Below are positions 17,400 through 26,353 of a stretch of 64,000 nt of DNA, piece after piece. Position 1 is the stretch's first letter. Each line of letters starts with the position of its first letter. The stretch spans positions 124,001-188,000 of the forward strand of contig NZ_AQXQ01000009.1 of NCBI RefSeq assembly GCF_000376865.1. The letters are read 5' to 3'. Made by a program: the position numbers and the translations under genes. Source of the stretch: Thioalkalivibrio sp. ALJ7 (lineage in GTDB: Bacteria; Pseudomonadota; Gammaproteobacteria; Ectothiorhodospirales; Ectothiorhodospiraceae). The notes under the pieces are model-generated. The model saw only the letters and a program-made list of their open reading frames with translations. It was not told where the DNA came from and did no database searches.

Positions 17400-18338
17400 C
17401 TACCGCCTGTCAGGTCCAACGGGCAGGGTTGCCGACAGCAGCAGAAGATCGCGCAGGCCCGAGTCTCGCAAGCGGCTAAGGGCCTCGCTCAGCTGCTGTT
17501 CCGGTGTATCCGGAGTGGAGGGGTCGGAGGGGGCCAGTCCGATGCGGGTCAGGATCGCAGCCAGTTCCTGTCGCACGGCGTCCGTACGCACGCCGACGGC
17601 GCCAGTGGCCTTCGCCAGTTTGGCCCCGTCACCGGCCACCAGCACAGGATGGTGGGCATGCCGGGGTCCGGTATGCCCAAGGGCCTGGTAGAGCTGTAGC
17701 TGCCGGGGGGTGGAACCCAATAGGTCGATGCCTCGGACGACGTGGGTAATGCCCAGTTTCAGATCGTCGACCACCGTCGCCAGTTGATAGGCAAAGATCC
17801 CGTCGGCACGACGAATCACGAAATCGCTACCCAGGGCCTCAAGGTCAAAGCTCACGAGCCCCAGGAAGCCATCCTCTACCTCCCAGTAGCGCTGCCGCGC
17901 CCGGGCGCGCACGGCCCGTGCCTCGCGCCCAGCGGGGAGCCCGTTACGGCAGGTGCCGGGATAGACCGGACCCTCCCAACCCGGTTGGCCAGTCGCGGTC
18001 AGGTCGCGCCGCGAGCAGGCGCAGGCAAACGCGTGGTCACCGTTCAGAAGGGTGTCCAGTGCGGCTTCATACGCCGGGGTGCGGTCGCTTTGGTGGGTCA
18101 GGGGGCCGTCCCAGCACAGGGCCAGGGCCTCCAGTGTCTGCAGGATCAGGGACTCGGCTGCGGGCCGCACACGCGGGCCGTCGATGTCGTCGATCCGAAG
18201 ATGCCAGCGCCCGCCGTGATGGCGGGCGTCCAGCCAGGAAACCACTGCCGCTAGGAGTGAACCGGCATGGAGGGGCCCCGAGGGGGTCGGGGCGAAGCGC
18301 CCGACGTAGCCGGAGTCATTCCGGTGCGATGGGGTCAC
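17400..18338 (-). CDS. gluQ: Glutamyl-Q tRNA(Asp) synthetase
   Basis: Attaches glutamate to queuosine in the anticodon of tRNA(Asp). Motifs: YVGRFAPTPSGPLHAGSL (HIGH-like), zinc ligands in CACSRRDL and YPGTC, and KLAKATGA (KMSKS-like). It lacks the anticodon-binding domain of GltX. GTG 18338 is chosen (312 aa; E. coli 308); the frame remains open upstream into dksA but that part reads as shadow sequence. Being directly downstream of dksA, 28 bp away, is the classic arrangement. Confidence 0.93.
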   Translation of the reverse strand: MTPSHRNDSGYVGRFAPTPSGPLHAGSLLAAVVSWLDARHHGGRWHLRIDDIDGPRVRPAAESLILQTLEALALCWDGPLTHQSDRTPAYEAALDTLLNGDHAFACACSRRDLTATGQPGWEGPVYPGTCRNGLPAGREARAVRARARQRYWEVEDGFLGLVSFDLEALGSDFVIRRADGIFAYQLATVVDDLKLGITHVVRGIDLLGSTPRQLQLYQALGHTGPRHAHHPVLVAGDGAKLAKATGAVGVRTDAVRQELAAILTRIGLAPSDPSTPDTPEQQLSEALSRLRDSGLRDLLLLSATLPVGPDRR

Positions 18339-18366
18339 GGCCGAGGCCGAATGACCGTGGCGTGCT

Positions 18367-18819
18367 TTACGCCCGCTGCTTTTCCTTGATCTCGTCGAGC
18401 TGCTTGCAGTCGATGCACATGGTGGCCGTGGGGCGGGCCTCCAGGCGACGAATGCCGATCTCCACGCCGCAGGTCTCGCAGTACCCGTAGTCGTGGGTGT
18501 CGATCTTGCGCAGGGCCTCGTTGATCTTCTTCGACAGCTTGCGCTCGCGGTCGCGGGCACGCAGCTCCAGGCCGAATTCTTCTTCCTGCGTGGCCCGGTC
18601 TGCCGGATCGGCAAAGTTGGCCGCATCCTGGCGCATGTGGCCCACGGTGCGATCCACTTCCTCGGCCAATTCCTGGCGCCATGCCTGCAGCAGGCTGCGG
18701 AAATGGTCCAGCTGCTCCGAGTTCATGTACTCTTCGTCCGGCTTCGGCTGGTAGGGCGCAATACCCCCGGCGACCATGTGCTGGGTGGAGGGTTTGGCGG
18801 TCTTGTTGTCTGCAGCCAT
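18367..18819 (-). CDS. dksA: RNA polymerase-binding transcription factor DksA
   Basis: Works with ppGpp in the RNA polymerase secondary channel. The 150-aa protein has the coiled-coil tip DPADRA (71-76) and the four-cysteine zinc finger C114, C117, C135, C138 (CETCGVEIG ... CIDC). Start ATG 18819 gives the family length (E. coli 151); the frame is open for a further 670 bases upstream, but nothing there resembles DksA. gluQ follows. Confidence 0.97.
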   Translation of the reverse strand: MAADNKTAKPSTQHMVAGGIAPYQPKPDEEYMNSEQLDHFRSLLQAWRQELAEEVDRTVGHMRQDAANFADPADRATQEEEFGLELRARDRERKLSKKINEALRKIDTHDYGYCETCGVEIGIRRLEARPTATMCIDCKQLDEIKEKQRA

Positions 18820-18987
18820 GCGGCCTTTCTCCGGCTGGAAAAATGAGGCGCACTTAGTACCAGAGTCCGGCGGGTTGGGCAAGTCCCGTGCCATGACAGC
18901 TTGCGCCCGGTAGCAATTGAGGATGCCCGCGAATCCGTGCATGGCCTGGAGTTTCAGTGAGATGGATAAGGACATGGAGAATACGGG

Positions 18988-19752
18988 ATGACGCAATTGC
19001 AGGCGCTGATCTTTGACGTGGACGGCACGCTGGCGGACACCGAACGGGACGGTCATCGCATTGCCTTTAACAAGGCATTCGCGGAGGCCGGTCTGGATTG
19101 GGACTGGAATGTTGCCCGCTACGGCGAGTTGCTGAAGGTGACCGGTGGTAAGGAAAGGATTCGCCAATACCTGTCCGAGGACCATCCCGCGATCCTCGAA
19201 CAGGCAGGGATTGATGACCGAATACGCGAACTGCACGCAGCCAAGACGCGCCACTACGTCGCCCTGCTCGAGACCGGTGCGATCCCGTTGCGCCCTGGGG
19301 TGCGCCGCTTGCTGGACGAGGCGGAGGCCGAAGGCCTGCGTCTGGCGATTGCGACCACCACGACCCCCGAGAACGTCACGGCCCTGCTGGAGGCCACGCT
19401 GGGGAAGGAGGGCCCATCCCGATTCGAGGTAATCGCGGCCGGCGATGTGGTACCGGCCAAGAAGCCCGCCCCGGACATCTTTTCCCATGCGCTGGACGCG
19501 ATGGATCTGCCCGCAAAGGCCTGCCTGGCACTGGAGGATTCCGATAACGGAGTGCGCTCCGCGCGGGGTGCCGGCCTGAAGGTGGTCGTGACCACCAACG
19601 ATTACACGCGAGACCAGGATTTTGCCGGAGCAATGGCGGTTCTGGATGGCCTGGGTGAGGTAGATTCACCGGCCTGTGTGTTAGCCGGCCCGGCGCTACC
19701 GGGCGCGGTGCTCGATATTGCCACCCTGCGTGACTGGTTCGCCAGAGCGTAG
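18988..19752 (+). CDS. CbbY-like HAD-IA phosphatase
   Basis: The 254-aa protein has HAD motif I DVDGTLADTERDGH, a helical cap, motif II in IATTTTPEN, and motif III/IV VPAKKPAPDIF ... CLALEDSDNGVRSA. The DTERDGHRIAFN start is characteristic of CbbY/CbbZ-like enzymes; authentic CbbY removes the Rubisco inhibitor xylulose-1,5-bisphosphate. No cbb genes are adjacent, so the substrate is inferred only by similarity. It is divergent from dksA. Confidence 0.82.
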   Translation: MTQLQALIFDVDGTLADTERDGHRIAFNKAFAEAGLDWDWNVARYGELLKVTGGKERIRQYLSEDHPAILEQAGIDDRIRELHAAKTRHYVALLETGAIPLRPGVRRLLDEAEAEGLRLAIATTTTPENVTALLEATLGKEGPSRFEVIAAGDVVPAKKPAPDIFSHALDAMDLPAKACLALEDSDNGVRSARGAGLKVVVTTNDYTRDQDFAGAMAVLDGLGEVDSPACVLAGPALPGAVLDIATLRDWFARA

Positions 19753-19806
19753 GGTCGGGCCCGCGTGGGCTGAGCGCGTCCCAGGTGGGATGCGTACGCC
19801 ATGGGG

Positions 19807-20514
19807 TCAGTCGTTGTCGCGTGGCGGGAGGCGCGGGTCCTCGACCTCGGTTTCGTCGAGCACCTGGGTGTCCAGAAGGAAGCCGACCGCTGCATCGCTC
19901 ACACCATTGATCACGAATTGCACCGCCAGTACCGCCAGGATCAGGCCGAAGACCTTGGTCAGGATGTCCTTCCCGGTGTCGCCCAGGTACTGAACGATGT
20001 AGCGCGAATAGATCATCGCGTAGTAGCAGGCGACCATGCAGGCCAGCACGCCGAGGAACACGAGCCCCGTGTGGTAGACGGTCGGGGCCTCGCTGGTCAG
20101 GATCATCACCGTGGCGATCGCACCCGGGCCGCTCATGAACGGGATCGCCAGCGGGATCACCGAGATGTCCTCGGTCACCTGTCCCTTGTCGGCCTTCACC
20201 TCTTCGGCGGTCTCCTTCTCGGTCGCCCCCTTCTGCCGGATCATGCCGATCGCGATACCGAACAGGATGATGCCGCCGGCGATGCGAAACGCCGCCAGGG
20301 TGATCCCGAACAGCTGAAAGATCACCCCGCCCAGCAGCGCGAAGGCGAACAGCAGCGAGGTGGCCACCTTCACCGAGCGCAGTGCGATCGCCCGGCGCTT
20401 CTCCTCCGAGGCGCGCGGCAGCATCGCCGTGAAGATGAACGCCGTGGTCAGCGGGTTCACGATCACGAACACCGCCAGGAAGGTGACGACCAGGTATTCC
20501 AGCAACACAAGCAT
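19807..20514 (-). CDS. MarC family integral membrane protein
   Basis: The 235-aa protein has six hydrophobic segments and MarC/UPF0056 motifs: FLAVFVIVNPLTTAFIF, FRIAGGIILFGIAIGM, PLAIPFMSGPGAIATVMIL and FGLILAVLAVQFVINGV. The molecular function of this family is unknown; an earlier link to multiple antibiotic resistance was not borne out. A charged linker (about 95-115) lies between helices 3 and 4. It is convergent with the CbbY-like gene. Confidence 0.88.
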   Translation of the reverse strand: MLVLLEYLVVTFLAVFVIVNPLTTAFIFTAMLPRASEEKRRAIALRSVKVATSLLFAFALLGGVIFQLFGITLAAFRIAGGIILFGIAIGMIRQKGATEKETAEEVKADKGQVTEDISVIPLAIPFMSGPGAIATVMILTSEAPTVYHTGLVFLGVLACMVACYYAMIYSRYIVQYLGDTGKDILTKVFGLILAVLAVQFVINGVSDAAVGFLLDTQVLDETEVEDPRLPPRDND

Positions 20515-20581
20515 GTGTTCGAGCTTAGGCCGGAATCTGCAAGGTTGCGAGGTGGGCTCGCGCAGGTGGTCGGGTCACACC

Positions 20582-20987
20582 GATCGCCACGGCGCGGCGC
20601 GCCTCGCGATGACAGTATTCTTTTCCGACATCATTGCGAGGCCCCGCAGGGGCCGTGGCACAAAAGCGCGAAGCGCGTTGAACGGCCGCAGGCCGGCCCG
20701 AAGGGCGAGCGCAGCGAGTAACCTCCGGACGCAACCCCCAACGTCGGTCCTGGCAAGCGCCGAGGGCGCCCATAGAGATCGCCACGGCGCTGCGCGCCTC
20801 GCGATGACGGTGCCCTTTTGGTGTCATTGCGAGGAGCCAAGCGACGAAGCAATCGCCTGACGCTTGCGGGGCGCCCGAAATCCGGTTCCGGTGGTTCCGG
20901 ACGGAAGTTGCCGCGCCCCGGCGGGATCTCGCGATGACGGTGCCCCCTTCGCGTCATTGCGAGGAGCAACGCGACGAAGCAATCTCC
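20582..20987. repeat. Cluster of dispersed TCATTGCGAGGAGC-type repeats
   Basis: Within the 540-bp gap between marC and cysM, the motif CTCGCGATGAC occurs at about 20602-20613, 20798-20808 and 20928-20938, and TCATTGCGAG at 20631, 20823 and 20954. Two copies continue GGAGC-A/C-A/C-GCGACGAAGCAATC. Each GCGATGAC...GTCATTGCGAG pair can form a hairpin. This interspersed repeat type is seen in many bacteria. Open frames through the region look like repeat-derived shadow coding. Confidence 0.7.
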
Positions 20988-21044
20988 ATGGGAAGCCCCG
21001 ACGCCGGACCGTCGCGTGCATGGGCAGGGACGGGGCCCGGTCGT

Positions 21045-21050
21045 TATACT
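21045..21050 (+). promoter_or_regulatory. Putative -10 element (TATACT) of a near-leaderless cysM transcript
   Basis: TATACT at 21045-21050 is a good sigma-70 -10 hexamer. Only eight bases separate it from ATG 21059, so transcription would start at or next to the start codon. No Shine-Dalgarno is visible before the ATG, consistent with a leaderless mRNA. A -35 box is not obvious. Confidence 0.5.
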
Positions 21051-21058
21051 CTGCGCGC

Positions 21059-21970
21059 ATGAAGAAACGCCTGCATCCTGAATCCTTCCCGACCCTCGAG
21101 CACTTTGTCGGCAACACGCCGCTGGTGCGCCTGCAGCGCATGGCGGCGGACCTGCCGTCCACCGTGCTGGTGAAGCTCGAGGGCAACAATCCCGCCGGTT
21201 CGGTCAAGGACCGGCCCGCGCTGAACATGATCCAGGCGGCCGAGCGCCGCGGGGACATCCAGCCCGGCGATACCCTGATCGAGGCCACCAGCGGCAATAC
21301 CGGCATCGCGCTGGCGATGGTCGCGGCGATGAAGGGCTATCGCATGATCCTGGTGATGCCGGACAACATGTCCGCCGAGCGCCGCGCCTCGATGAAGGCG
21401 TTTGGCGCCGAGCTGGTGCTGGTCTCGCGCGAGGAGAGCATGGAGGGCGCGCGTGATCTGGCCGACCGGATGGAGGCCGAGGGTAAGGGCCGGGTGCTGA
21501 ACCAGTTCGGCAATCCGGACAACCCCGATGCCCACTACATCGGGACCGGGCCGGAGATCTGGCGCGACACCGAGGGCACGGTGACCCACTTCGTCTCGGC
21601 GATGGGGACCACCGGCACCATCATGGGGGTGTCGCGCTATCTGAAGGAGCGCGACCCCAGCGTGCAGATCGTCGGCGTGCAGCCCACCGAGGGATCGTCG
21701 ATCCCCGGTATCCGGCGCTGGCCGGAGGCGTACCTGCCGACCATCTTCGAGGCCTCGCGCGTGGACCAGACCGTGGACGTGACCCAGGAGGAGGCCGAGG
21801 ACACCATGCACCGCCTGGCCACAGAAGAAGGCATCTTCGCCGGGGTCTCCTCCGGGGGGTCGGTGGCCGCTGCGCTGAGGCTCGCGGCGCAGACCGAAGG
21901 CGGCACCTTCGTTGCGATCATCTGTGACCGCGGCGACCGCTACATCTCCACCGGCGTGTTCCCCGCATGA
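21059..21970 (+). CDS. cysM: Cysteine synthase B (O-acetylserine sulfhydrylase)
   Basis: PLP enzyme making cysteine from O-acetylserine and sulfide or thiosulfate. The 303-aa protein has the PLP lysine K50 in NPAGSVKDR, the phosphate loop EATSGNTGIALA and substrate loop GTTGTIMGVSRYLKE; LEHFVGNTPLVRLQR and the short length favour CysM over CysK. ATG 21059 is chosen from homology; the frame is open back to about 20864 through repeat sequence. The stop overlaps the next gene (ATGA). Confidence 0.93.
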   Translation: MKKRLHPESFPTLEHFVGNTPLVRLQRMAADLPSTVLVKLEGNNPAGSVKDRPALNMIQAAERRGDIQPGDTLIEATSGNTGIALAMVAAMKGYRMILVMPDNMSAERRASMKAFGAELVLVSREESMEGARDLADRMEAEGKGRVLNQFGNPDNPDAHYIGTGPEIWRDTEGTVTHFVSAMGTTGTIMGVSRYLKERDPSVQIVGVQPTEGSSIPGIRRWPEAYLPTIFEASRVDQTVDVTQEEAEDTMHRLATEEGIFAGVSSGGSVAAALRLAAQTEGGTFVAIICDRGDRYISTGVFPA

Positions 21971-22773
21971 GTGCCCCGATTCTGATCTTCGATCTCGAGA
22001 CCGTTCCCGACATCGACGGCGCCCGGCGCCTGCACGACTTCGAGGGCCTCGACGATCACGAGGTGGCCGAGGCGCTGTTCGCCCTGCGCCGCGCGCAGGC
22101 CGGCACGGAGTTCCTGAAGCACCCGCTGCACCGCATCGTCTCCATCGGCGTGCTCTACCAGGGTGGCGACGCGCTGAAGCTCTCTGCCTTCGGGCGCGAG
22201 GGCGATGACGGCCAGGCGCCGACCGAGGCCGAGCTGCTGGGCCAGTTCTTCGATGTAATCGACAAGCGCACGCCGCAGCTGGTCAGCTGGAACGGCGGCG
22301 GCTTCGACCTGCCGGTTCTGCACTACCGCGCGCTGGTCAACGGTGTGCAGGCCCCGCGCTACTGGGAGCAGGGCGACGACGATCGCGAGTTCCGCTACAA
22401 CAACTACCTGTCGCGCTTCCACTGGCGCCATGTGGACCTGATGGACGTGCTCGCCGGCTTCCAGGGCCGCGCGGTCACCAGCCTCGACATGATGGCGAGC
22501 CTGCTCGGCTTTCCCGGCAAGCTGGGCATGGACGGCTCCCAGGTCTGGCCGGCCTGGCGCGACGGCCGCGCCCGCGAGATCCACGACTACGTGGAGCACG
22601 ACGTGCTGAACACCTATCTGGTCTGGCTGCGCTTCGAGTACATGCGCGGCAATCTGACCGACGCGGCCCTGGCCAGCCGGCAGCAGCAGCTGGCCGAGTA
22701 CCTGGAGGCCAGCGGCGCGGCCCACCACCGGGAGTTCCTCGACGCCTGGCAGCCGGCCGGACGCGCGGACTGA
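21967..22773 (+). CDS. PolB-like 3'-5' exonuclease
   Basis: The 268-aa protein resembles the stand-alone exonuclease domain related to DNA polymerase B: motif I FDLETVPD with DxE near the N-terminus, motif II in SWNGGGFDLPVLHYRA, and motif III with YVEHDVLNTYLVW. These acidic residues bind two metals in DEDD-type exonucleases. It is probably cotranscribed with cysM (4-bp overlap) and rlmD (1-bp overlap). The biological role is not known. Confidence 0.86.
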   Translation: MSAPILIFDLETVPDIDGARRLHDFEGLDDHEVAEALFALRRAQAGTEFLKHPLHRIVSIGVLYQGGDALKLSAFGREGDDGQAPTEAELLGQFFDVIDKRTPQLVSWNGGGFDLPVLHYRALVNGVQAPRYWEQGDDDREFRYNNYLSRFHWRHVDLMDVLAGFQGRAVTSLDMMASLLGFPGKLGMDGSQVWPAWRDGRAREIHDYVEHDVLNTYLVWLRFEYMRGNLTDAALASRQQQLAEYLEASGAAHHREFLDAWQPAGRAD

Positions 22774-24095
22774 TGGCACGCATCGACAAGACCCCCTTCG
22801 AGGCCACCATCGAGGAGGTCACGCTGGATGGCCAGGGCGTGATCCGCCGCGATGGCAAGGCCTGCTTCATCCACGGGGCGCTGAAGGGCGAACGGGTGAT
22901 GGCCCAGCAGACCGGGCGCAAGCGCCGTTTCGATTCCGCCGAGGTGGTCGAGGTGCTGGAGCCGGCCGCGGGCCGAGTCGAGCCGCCCTGCGAGTTTTTC
23001 AGCCTGTGCGGCGGCTGCAAGCTGCAGCATGCATCGATCGAGACCCAGCGCGCGATCAAGGAACAGGCCCTGTTCGACGCCCTGGAACGCATCGGCCATG
23101 TCACCCCCGAGGCTCGTTTCGATCCGCTGACGGACACCACGCTGGGCTATCGTCGGACGGCGCGTCTGGGCGCGAAGTACGTCCCGAAGAAGGGCGGGGT
23201 GCTGGTTGGTTTTCGCGAGCGCGGGAGTCCGTACCTGGCCGAGATGACCCACTGCGAGGTATTGCACCCGGCCGTGGGCCAGCGTATCCATGCGCTGCGC
23301 GAGTTGATGGATGGTCTGCAGGCACGCGATCGTCTGCCGCAGATCGAGATCGCGGTGGACGATGACGAGCGCGTGGCGCTGATCTTCCGCAACCTGGACC
23401 CATTGTCGCCGGCCGATACCGAGCGACTGTCGGCCTGGGCCGAGTCCGAGGGTATCCAGCTCTACCTGCAGCCCGGTGGCCCGGACACGGTGGAGCCGCT
23501 GGCCGGTCCCATCGAGCCTCTGGTCTACCGGCATCCGGACTACGGCGTGTCCGTACCGTTCATGCCGACGGATTTCATCCAGGTGCATGCGGGTATCAAC
23601 CGCAAGATGGTCCCGCAGGCGCTGGCGGCGCTGGATCTGCAACCGGACCATCGGGTGCTGGACCTGTTCTGTGGCCTGGGCAACTTTACCTTGCCGCTGG
23701 CGCGCACCGCGGCCGAGGTAGTCGGGGTCGAGGTGGATGATGTGATGCTCGCGCGGGCGAGCAGCAATGCCCGCGACCAGGGCATTGCCAATACCCGTTA
23801 CGAGCGGGCGGACCTGGACGACGTGGAGGCGTTGAAGAATGCCGCGTGGCTGGGCGAGCGTTTTGACCGGGTCCTGCTGGACCCACCGCGCACCGGTGCC
23901 GCCGCGGTGATCGAGGCCCTGGCGCCGAAGCACATCGAGCGCATGGTCTATGTCTCCTGCAACCCGGCGACGTTGGCCCGTGACGCCGAGCGCCTGGTGC
24001 ATCATCATGGCTATCGCCTGGAGCGGGCTGGGATCATGGATATGTTCCCGCACACCGCGCACGTGGAATCCATGGCCGTATTCCGGCGCGCCTGA
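22773..24095 (+). CDS. rlmD: 23S rRNA (uracil-1939-C5)-methyltransferase RlmD
   Basis: The 440-aa protein has an N-terminal TRAM domain (about 1-60), iron-sulfur cysteines C73, C79 and C82 in CEFFSLCGGC, and a C-terminal SAM methyltransferase domain with VLDLFCGLGNFTLPLAR, LLDPPRTGA and the catalytic cysteine in YVSCNPATLARD. GxGG-type spacing and CGGC match RlmD (RumA) more than RlmC or TrmA. Its ATG overlaps the exonuclease stop. Confidence 0.93.
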   Translation: MARIDKTPFEATIEEVTLDGQGVIRRDGKACFIHGALKGERVMAQQTGRKRRFDSAEVVEVLEPAAGRVEPPCEFFSLCGGCKLQHASIETQRAIKEQALFDALERIGHVTPEARFDPLTDTTLGYRRTARLGAKYVPKKGGVLVGFRERGSPYLAEMTHCEVLHPAVGQRIHALRELMDGLQARDRLPQIEIAVDDDERVALIFRNLDPLSPADTERLSAWAESEGIQLYLQPGGPDTVEPLAGPIEPLVYRHPDYGVSVPFMPTDFIQVHAGINRKMVPQALAALDLQPDHRVLDLFCGLGNFTLPLARTAAEVVGVEVDDVMLARASSNARDQGIANTRYERADLDDVEALKNAAWLGERFDRVLLDPPRTGAAAVIEALAPKHIERMVYVSCNPATLARDAERLVHHHGYRLERAGIMDMFPHTAHVESMAVFRRA

Positions 24096-24124
24096 CGCGC
24101 GCACCGCTACCCGAGGGGGATTGC

Positions 24125-24763
24125 ATGCTGGAGATCGTACAAGCGGGCGGGTGGCTGATGCTGCCGATCCTGCTGTGTTCCGTACTGGCCGTGGCCATCG
24201 TGCTGGAGCGGTTGTGGACATTGCGCCGCTCGCGTGTGGTGCCACCGCGTCTGCTGACCTCGGTGTGGGAACAGATGCGCACGCAGGGGCTCAAGCTGGA
24301 CGATATCCAGCGCCTGCGGGCCGGCTCGCCCCTGGGCGCGATCCTGGCGGCGGGGCTTGCGACCCATGACCGGGCCCGACAGATCACCCAAGAGAGCATC
24401 GAGGAGGCCGGTCGGCGTGTTGCGCATGAGCTCGAGCGCTACATGAACACGCTCGGCACCATCGCGATGATCACGCCGCTTCTGGGCCTGCTGGGGACCG
24501 TGGTCGGGATGATCGAGGTGTTCACCGTAATCACGGAGATTGGCGTTGGCAGCCCGCGTGACCTGGCCGGCGGGATCTCGCAGGCCCTGATCACCACCGC
24601 CGCGGGGATCGGCGTAGCCATCCCGGCGCTGGCCTTCCATCGCTACTTCCGCGGGCATATCGACGAGTTGGTGCTGGAAATGGAGCAGGAGGCCACCAAG
24701 CTGGTCGAGGTGATCCACGGCGAGCGCGAGGCCGGTGCGGTCGAGGGTGGGGCGAAGGCGTGA
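24125..24763 (+). CDS. exbB: ExbB/TolQ-family proton channel subunit
   Basis: The 212-aa protein has three membrane helices: one at about residues 10-30, then two after the cytoplasmic loop, including GTIAMITPLLGLLGTVVGMIEVF and QALITTAAGIGVAIPALAFHRYF. ExbB-ExbD uses the proton gradient to energise TonB. A GAGGGGG site precedes the ATG. The gene overlaps exbD by 4 bp and heads a lipid A/KDO operon, an arrangement found in several gammaproteobacteria. No tonB is present. Confidence 0.9.
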   Translation: MLEIVQAGGWLMLPILLCSVLAVAIVLERLWTLRRSRVVPPRLLTSVWEQMRTQGLKLDDIQRLRAGSPLGAILAAGLATHDRARQITQESIEEAGRRVAHELERYMNTLGTIAMITPLLGLLGTVVGMIEVFTVITEIGVGSPRDLAGGISQALITTAAGIGVAIPALAFHRYFRGHIDELVLEMEQEATKLVEVIHGEREAGAVEGGAKA

Positions 24764-25188
24764 ACTTCCGTACGCCACGCCGCCAGGAAGAACCGGGCGT
24801 CAACCTGACGCCGCTGATCGATGTGGTGTTCCTGCTGCTGATCTTCTTCATGGTTTCTACCACCTTCGATCAGCACGCGGACATCGAACTGACGCTGCCT
24901 TCAGCCGATCGCGAGGCCGAGGCGGTCGAGCGTGCGTGGATCGACATCGTGGTGGACGCGAACGGCAATTACTTCATCAACGGCCAGGAGTTGATCAACC
25001 GCCGCGCCGAGACTCTGGAGCGGGTGCTCTCCGAGGCCCGCGAGGGCCGTGAGGATGACCCGGTACTGATCCGCGCCGACGCCAACGCCAGCCACCAGTC
25101 GGTCGTGCGCGCCCTGGACGTGGTCGGCCGCCTGGGTATCACCTCGGTCTCCATCGCCACCTTGGGGAGTGGTGGTGAGGACGATTGA
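24760..25188 (+). CDS. exbD: ExbD/TolR-family protein
   Basis: The 142-aa protein has one transmembrane helix with the conserved aspartate in NLTPLIDVVFLLLIFFMVST, followed by a periplasmic domain. It is the partner of ExbB. The GTG start at 24760 lies within the exbB stop (GTGA). A possible TTG start of the next gene overlaps its own stop, so the operon appears tightly coupled. Confidence 0.9.
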   Translation: MNFRTPRRQEEPGVNLTPLIDVVFLLLIFFMVSTTFDQHADIELTLPSADREAEAVERAWIDIVVDANGNYFINGQELINRRAETLERVLSEAREGREDDPVLIRADANASHQSVVRALDVVGRLGITSVSIATLGSGGEDD

Positions 25189-25208
25189 TCAAGCTCCGGG
25201 GTGCATTC

Positions 25209-26351
25209 ATGGCCGATGAGGCGGCGGGCTACGGGGACCGTCTGCTGCCGGTATGGCGTGCAATCTGGAAGGACTACAGGAAGGGCGACGGCAGCCGGGC
25301 CCGGGCCCGACGGGGGTTTCTGACGCCGCCCGGGGATCGTGGGCGGCTGATCTGGGTCAAGGCGGGGGGTACGCCGGAGGACGTGCGCCTGGGGATCGAG
25401 CTGCTCGGGGCGGTGCGTGACAAACGCCACGACGTGCGCATTGTCCTGACCTTCGAGCAGGACTACCCGGCGCTCTTCGAACGCCACATGCAGCCGTTTC
25501 GGAAGGTCGGGGTCGGTTATGGGCCCTGTGACCGGCCGCGAGTGGTGCGGCGGGTGCTGGAGCGGTTTCAGCCCCATGGCATCCTGCTCGCCGGCGGGCA
25601 GCCCCCTGCAAATCTGCTGCGCTCGACGGCCGTCCCGGTGATTGCGGTCAATACGGCACCACCCGTCGGGACCGTACCCGCGGTCGCCGGGTTCTGGCCC
25701 GTCGATGCGAAAGCGGAGCAGGGCTGGCCACCGGAGGCTCGAGGGACGACCCTGCCTCCGGCGGATCCCCAGGCGCGCTTTGTCGAGGCGCAGGCCGATG
25801 TGGTCCTGCGCTCGCTGGTTGGGGGTCGTGTGGAGCGCCTGTGGTGGTGGCATGGCACGGCAGGCGACTGGCCAGCCTGGCAGGCGGCCTGGCAGGCGTC
25901 GGGCTGGGGCGGGACCGACATCCTGCTGGCGAGTCTGCACGATGTGCCCGAAGCACCGCGGTCCGAATTGCCGGGTGCCGATCTCGCGATCTCCGGCTGG
26001 GACCGGTCGCCGCTGGCGCCAGGCACGATCCTGCATCTGGACGACCGGCGCTGGCTGGCTGCGGCGGCCAGTGCGGCTCATGCGGTGCACCTGGCCGCAC
26101 CCGACCGCCAGGCACTGTGGCAGGGCCTGGCCGGAGGTGCGGCGGTGAGCCTGGGCGAGGCGCCGGATGCCAAGGTACCCTGCCCGGTGCTGGACGCGCC
26201 CGATGCTGTGCTGGGGGCCTGGAACGACCTGCGCGACGATCCGGCGGCGCGGCGGCAGCAGGGCGATGAGGCCCGGCGGCGTTTCTGGGAAGAACGGCGC
26301 CAGGTGGATGCCAACTTTGATGCTGTATTGCAGCAGGTCTGGGACTGGTAG
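25209..26351 (+). CDS. Divergent KDO transferase (WaaA)-like protein
   Basis: The frame encodes 380 aa from ATG 25209; a TTG at 25185 overlapping the exbD stop would give 388. The pattern RLIWVKAGGTPEDVRLGIELLGAVRDKRHDVRIVLTF resembles the WaaA (KdtA) N-terminal Rossmann domain (WVH-S-V/S-GE), but the catalytic glutamate region SVGE is replaced by GGTPED. Further helices ending REARRRFWEE-like at the C-terminus fit a GT-B fold. It sits between exbD and lpxK, where KDO/lipid A genes cluster. It is probably a non-canonical or inactive relative. No close match is claimed. Confidence 0.6.
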   Translation: MADEAAGYGDRLLPVWRAIWKDYRKGDGSRARARRGFLTPPGDRGRLIWVKAGGTPEDVRLGIELLGAVRDKRHDVRIVLTFEQDYPALFERHMQPFRKVGVGYGPCDRPRVVRRVLERFQPHGILLAGGQPPANLLRSTAVPVIAVNTAPPVGTVPAVAGFWPVDAKAEQGWPPEARGTTLPPADPQARFVEAQADVVLRSLVGGRVERLWWWHGTAGDWPAWQAAWQASGWGGTDILLASLHDVPEAPRSELPGADLAISGWDRSPLAPGTILHLDDRRWLAAAASAAHAVHLAAPDRQALWQGLAGGAAVSLGEAPDAKVPCPVLDAPDAVLGAWNDLRDDPAARRQQGDEARRRFWEERRQVDANFDAVLQQVWDW

Positions 26352-26353
26352 CC

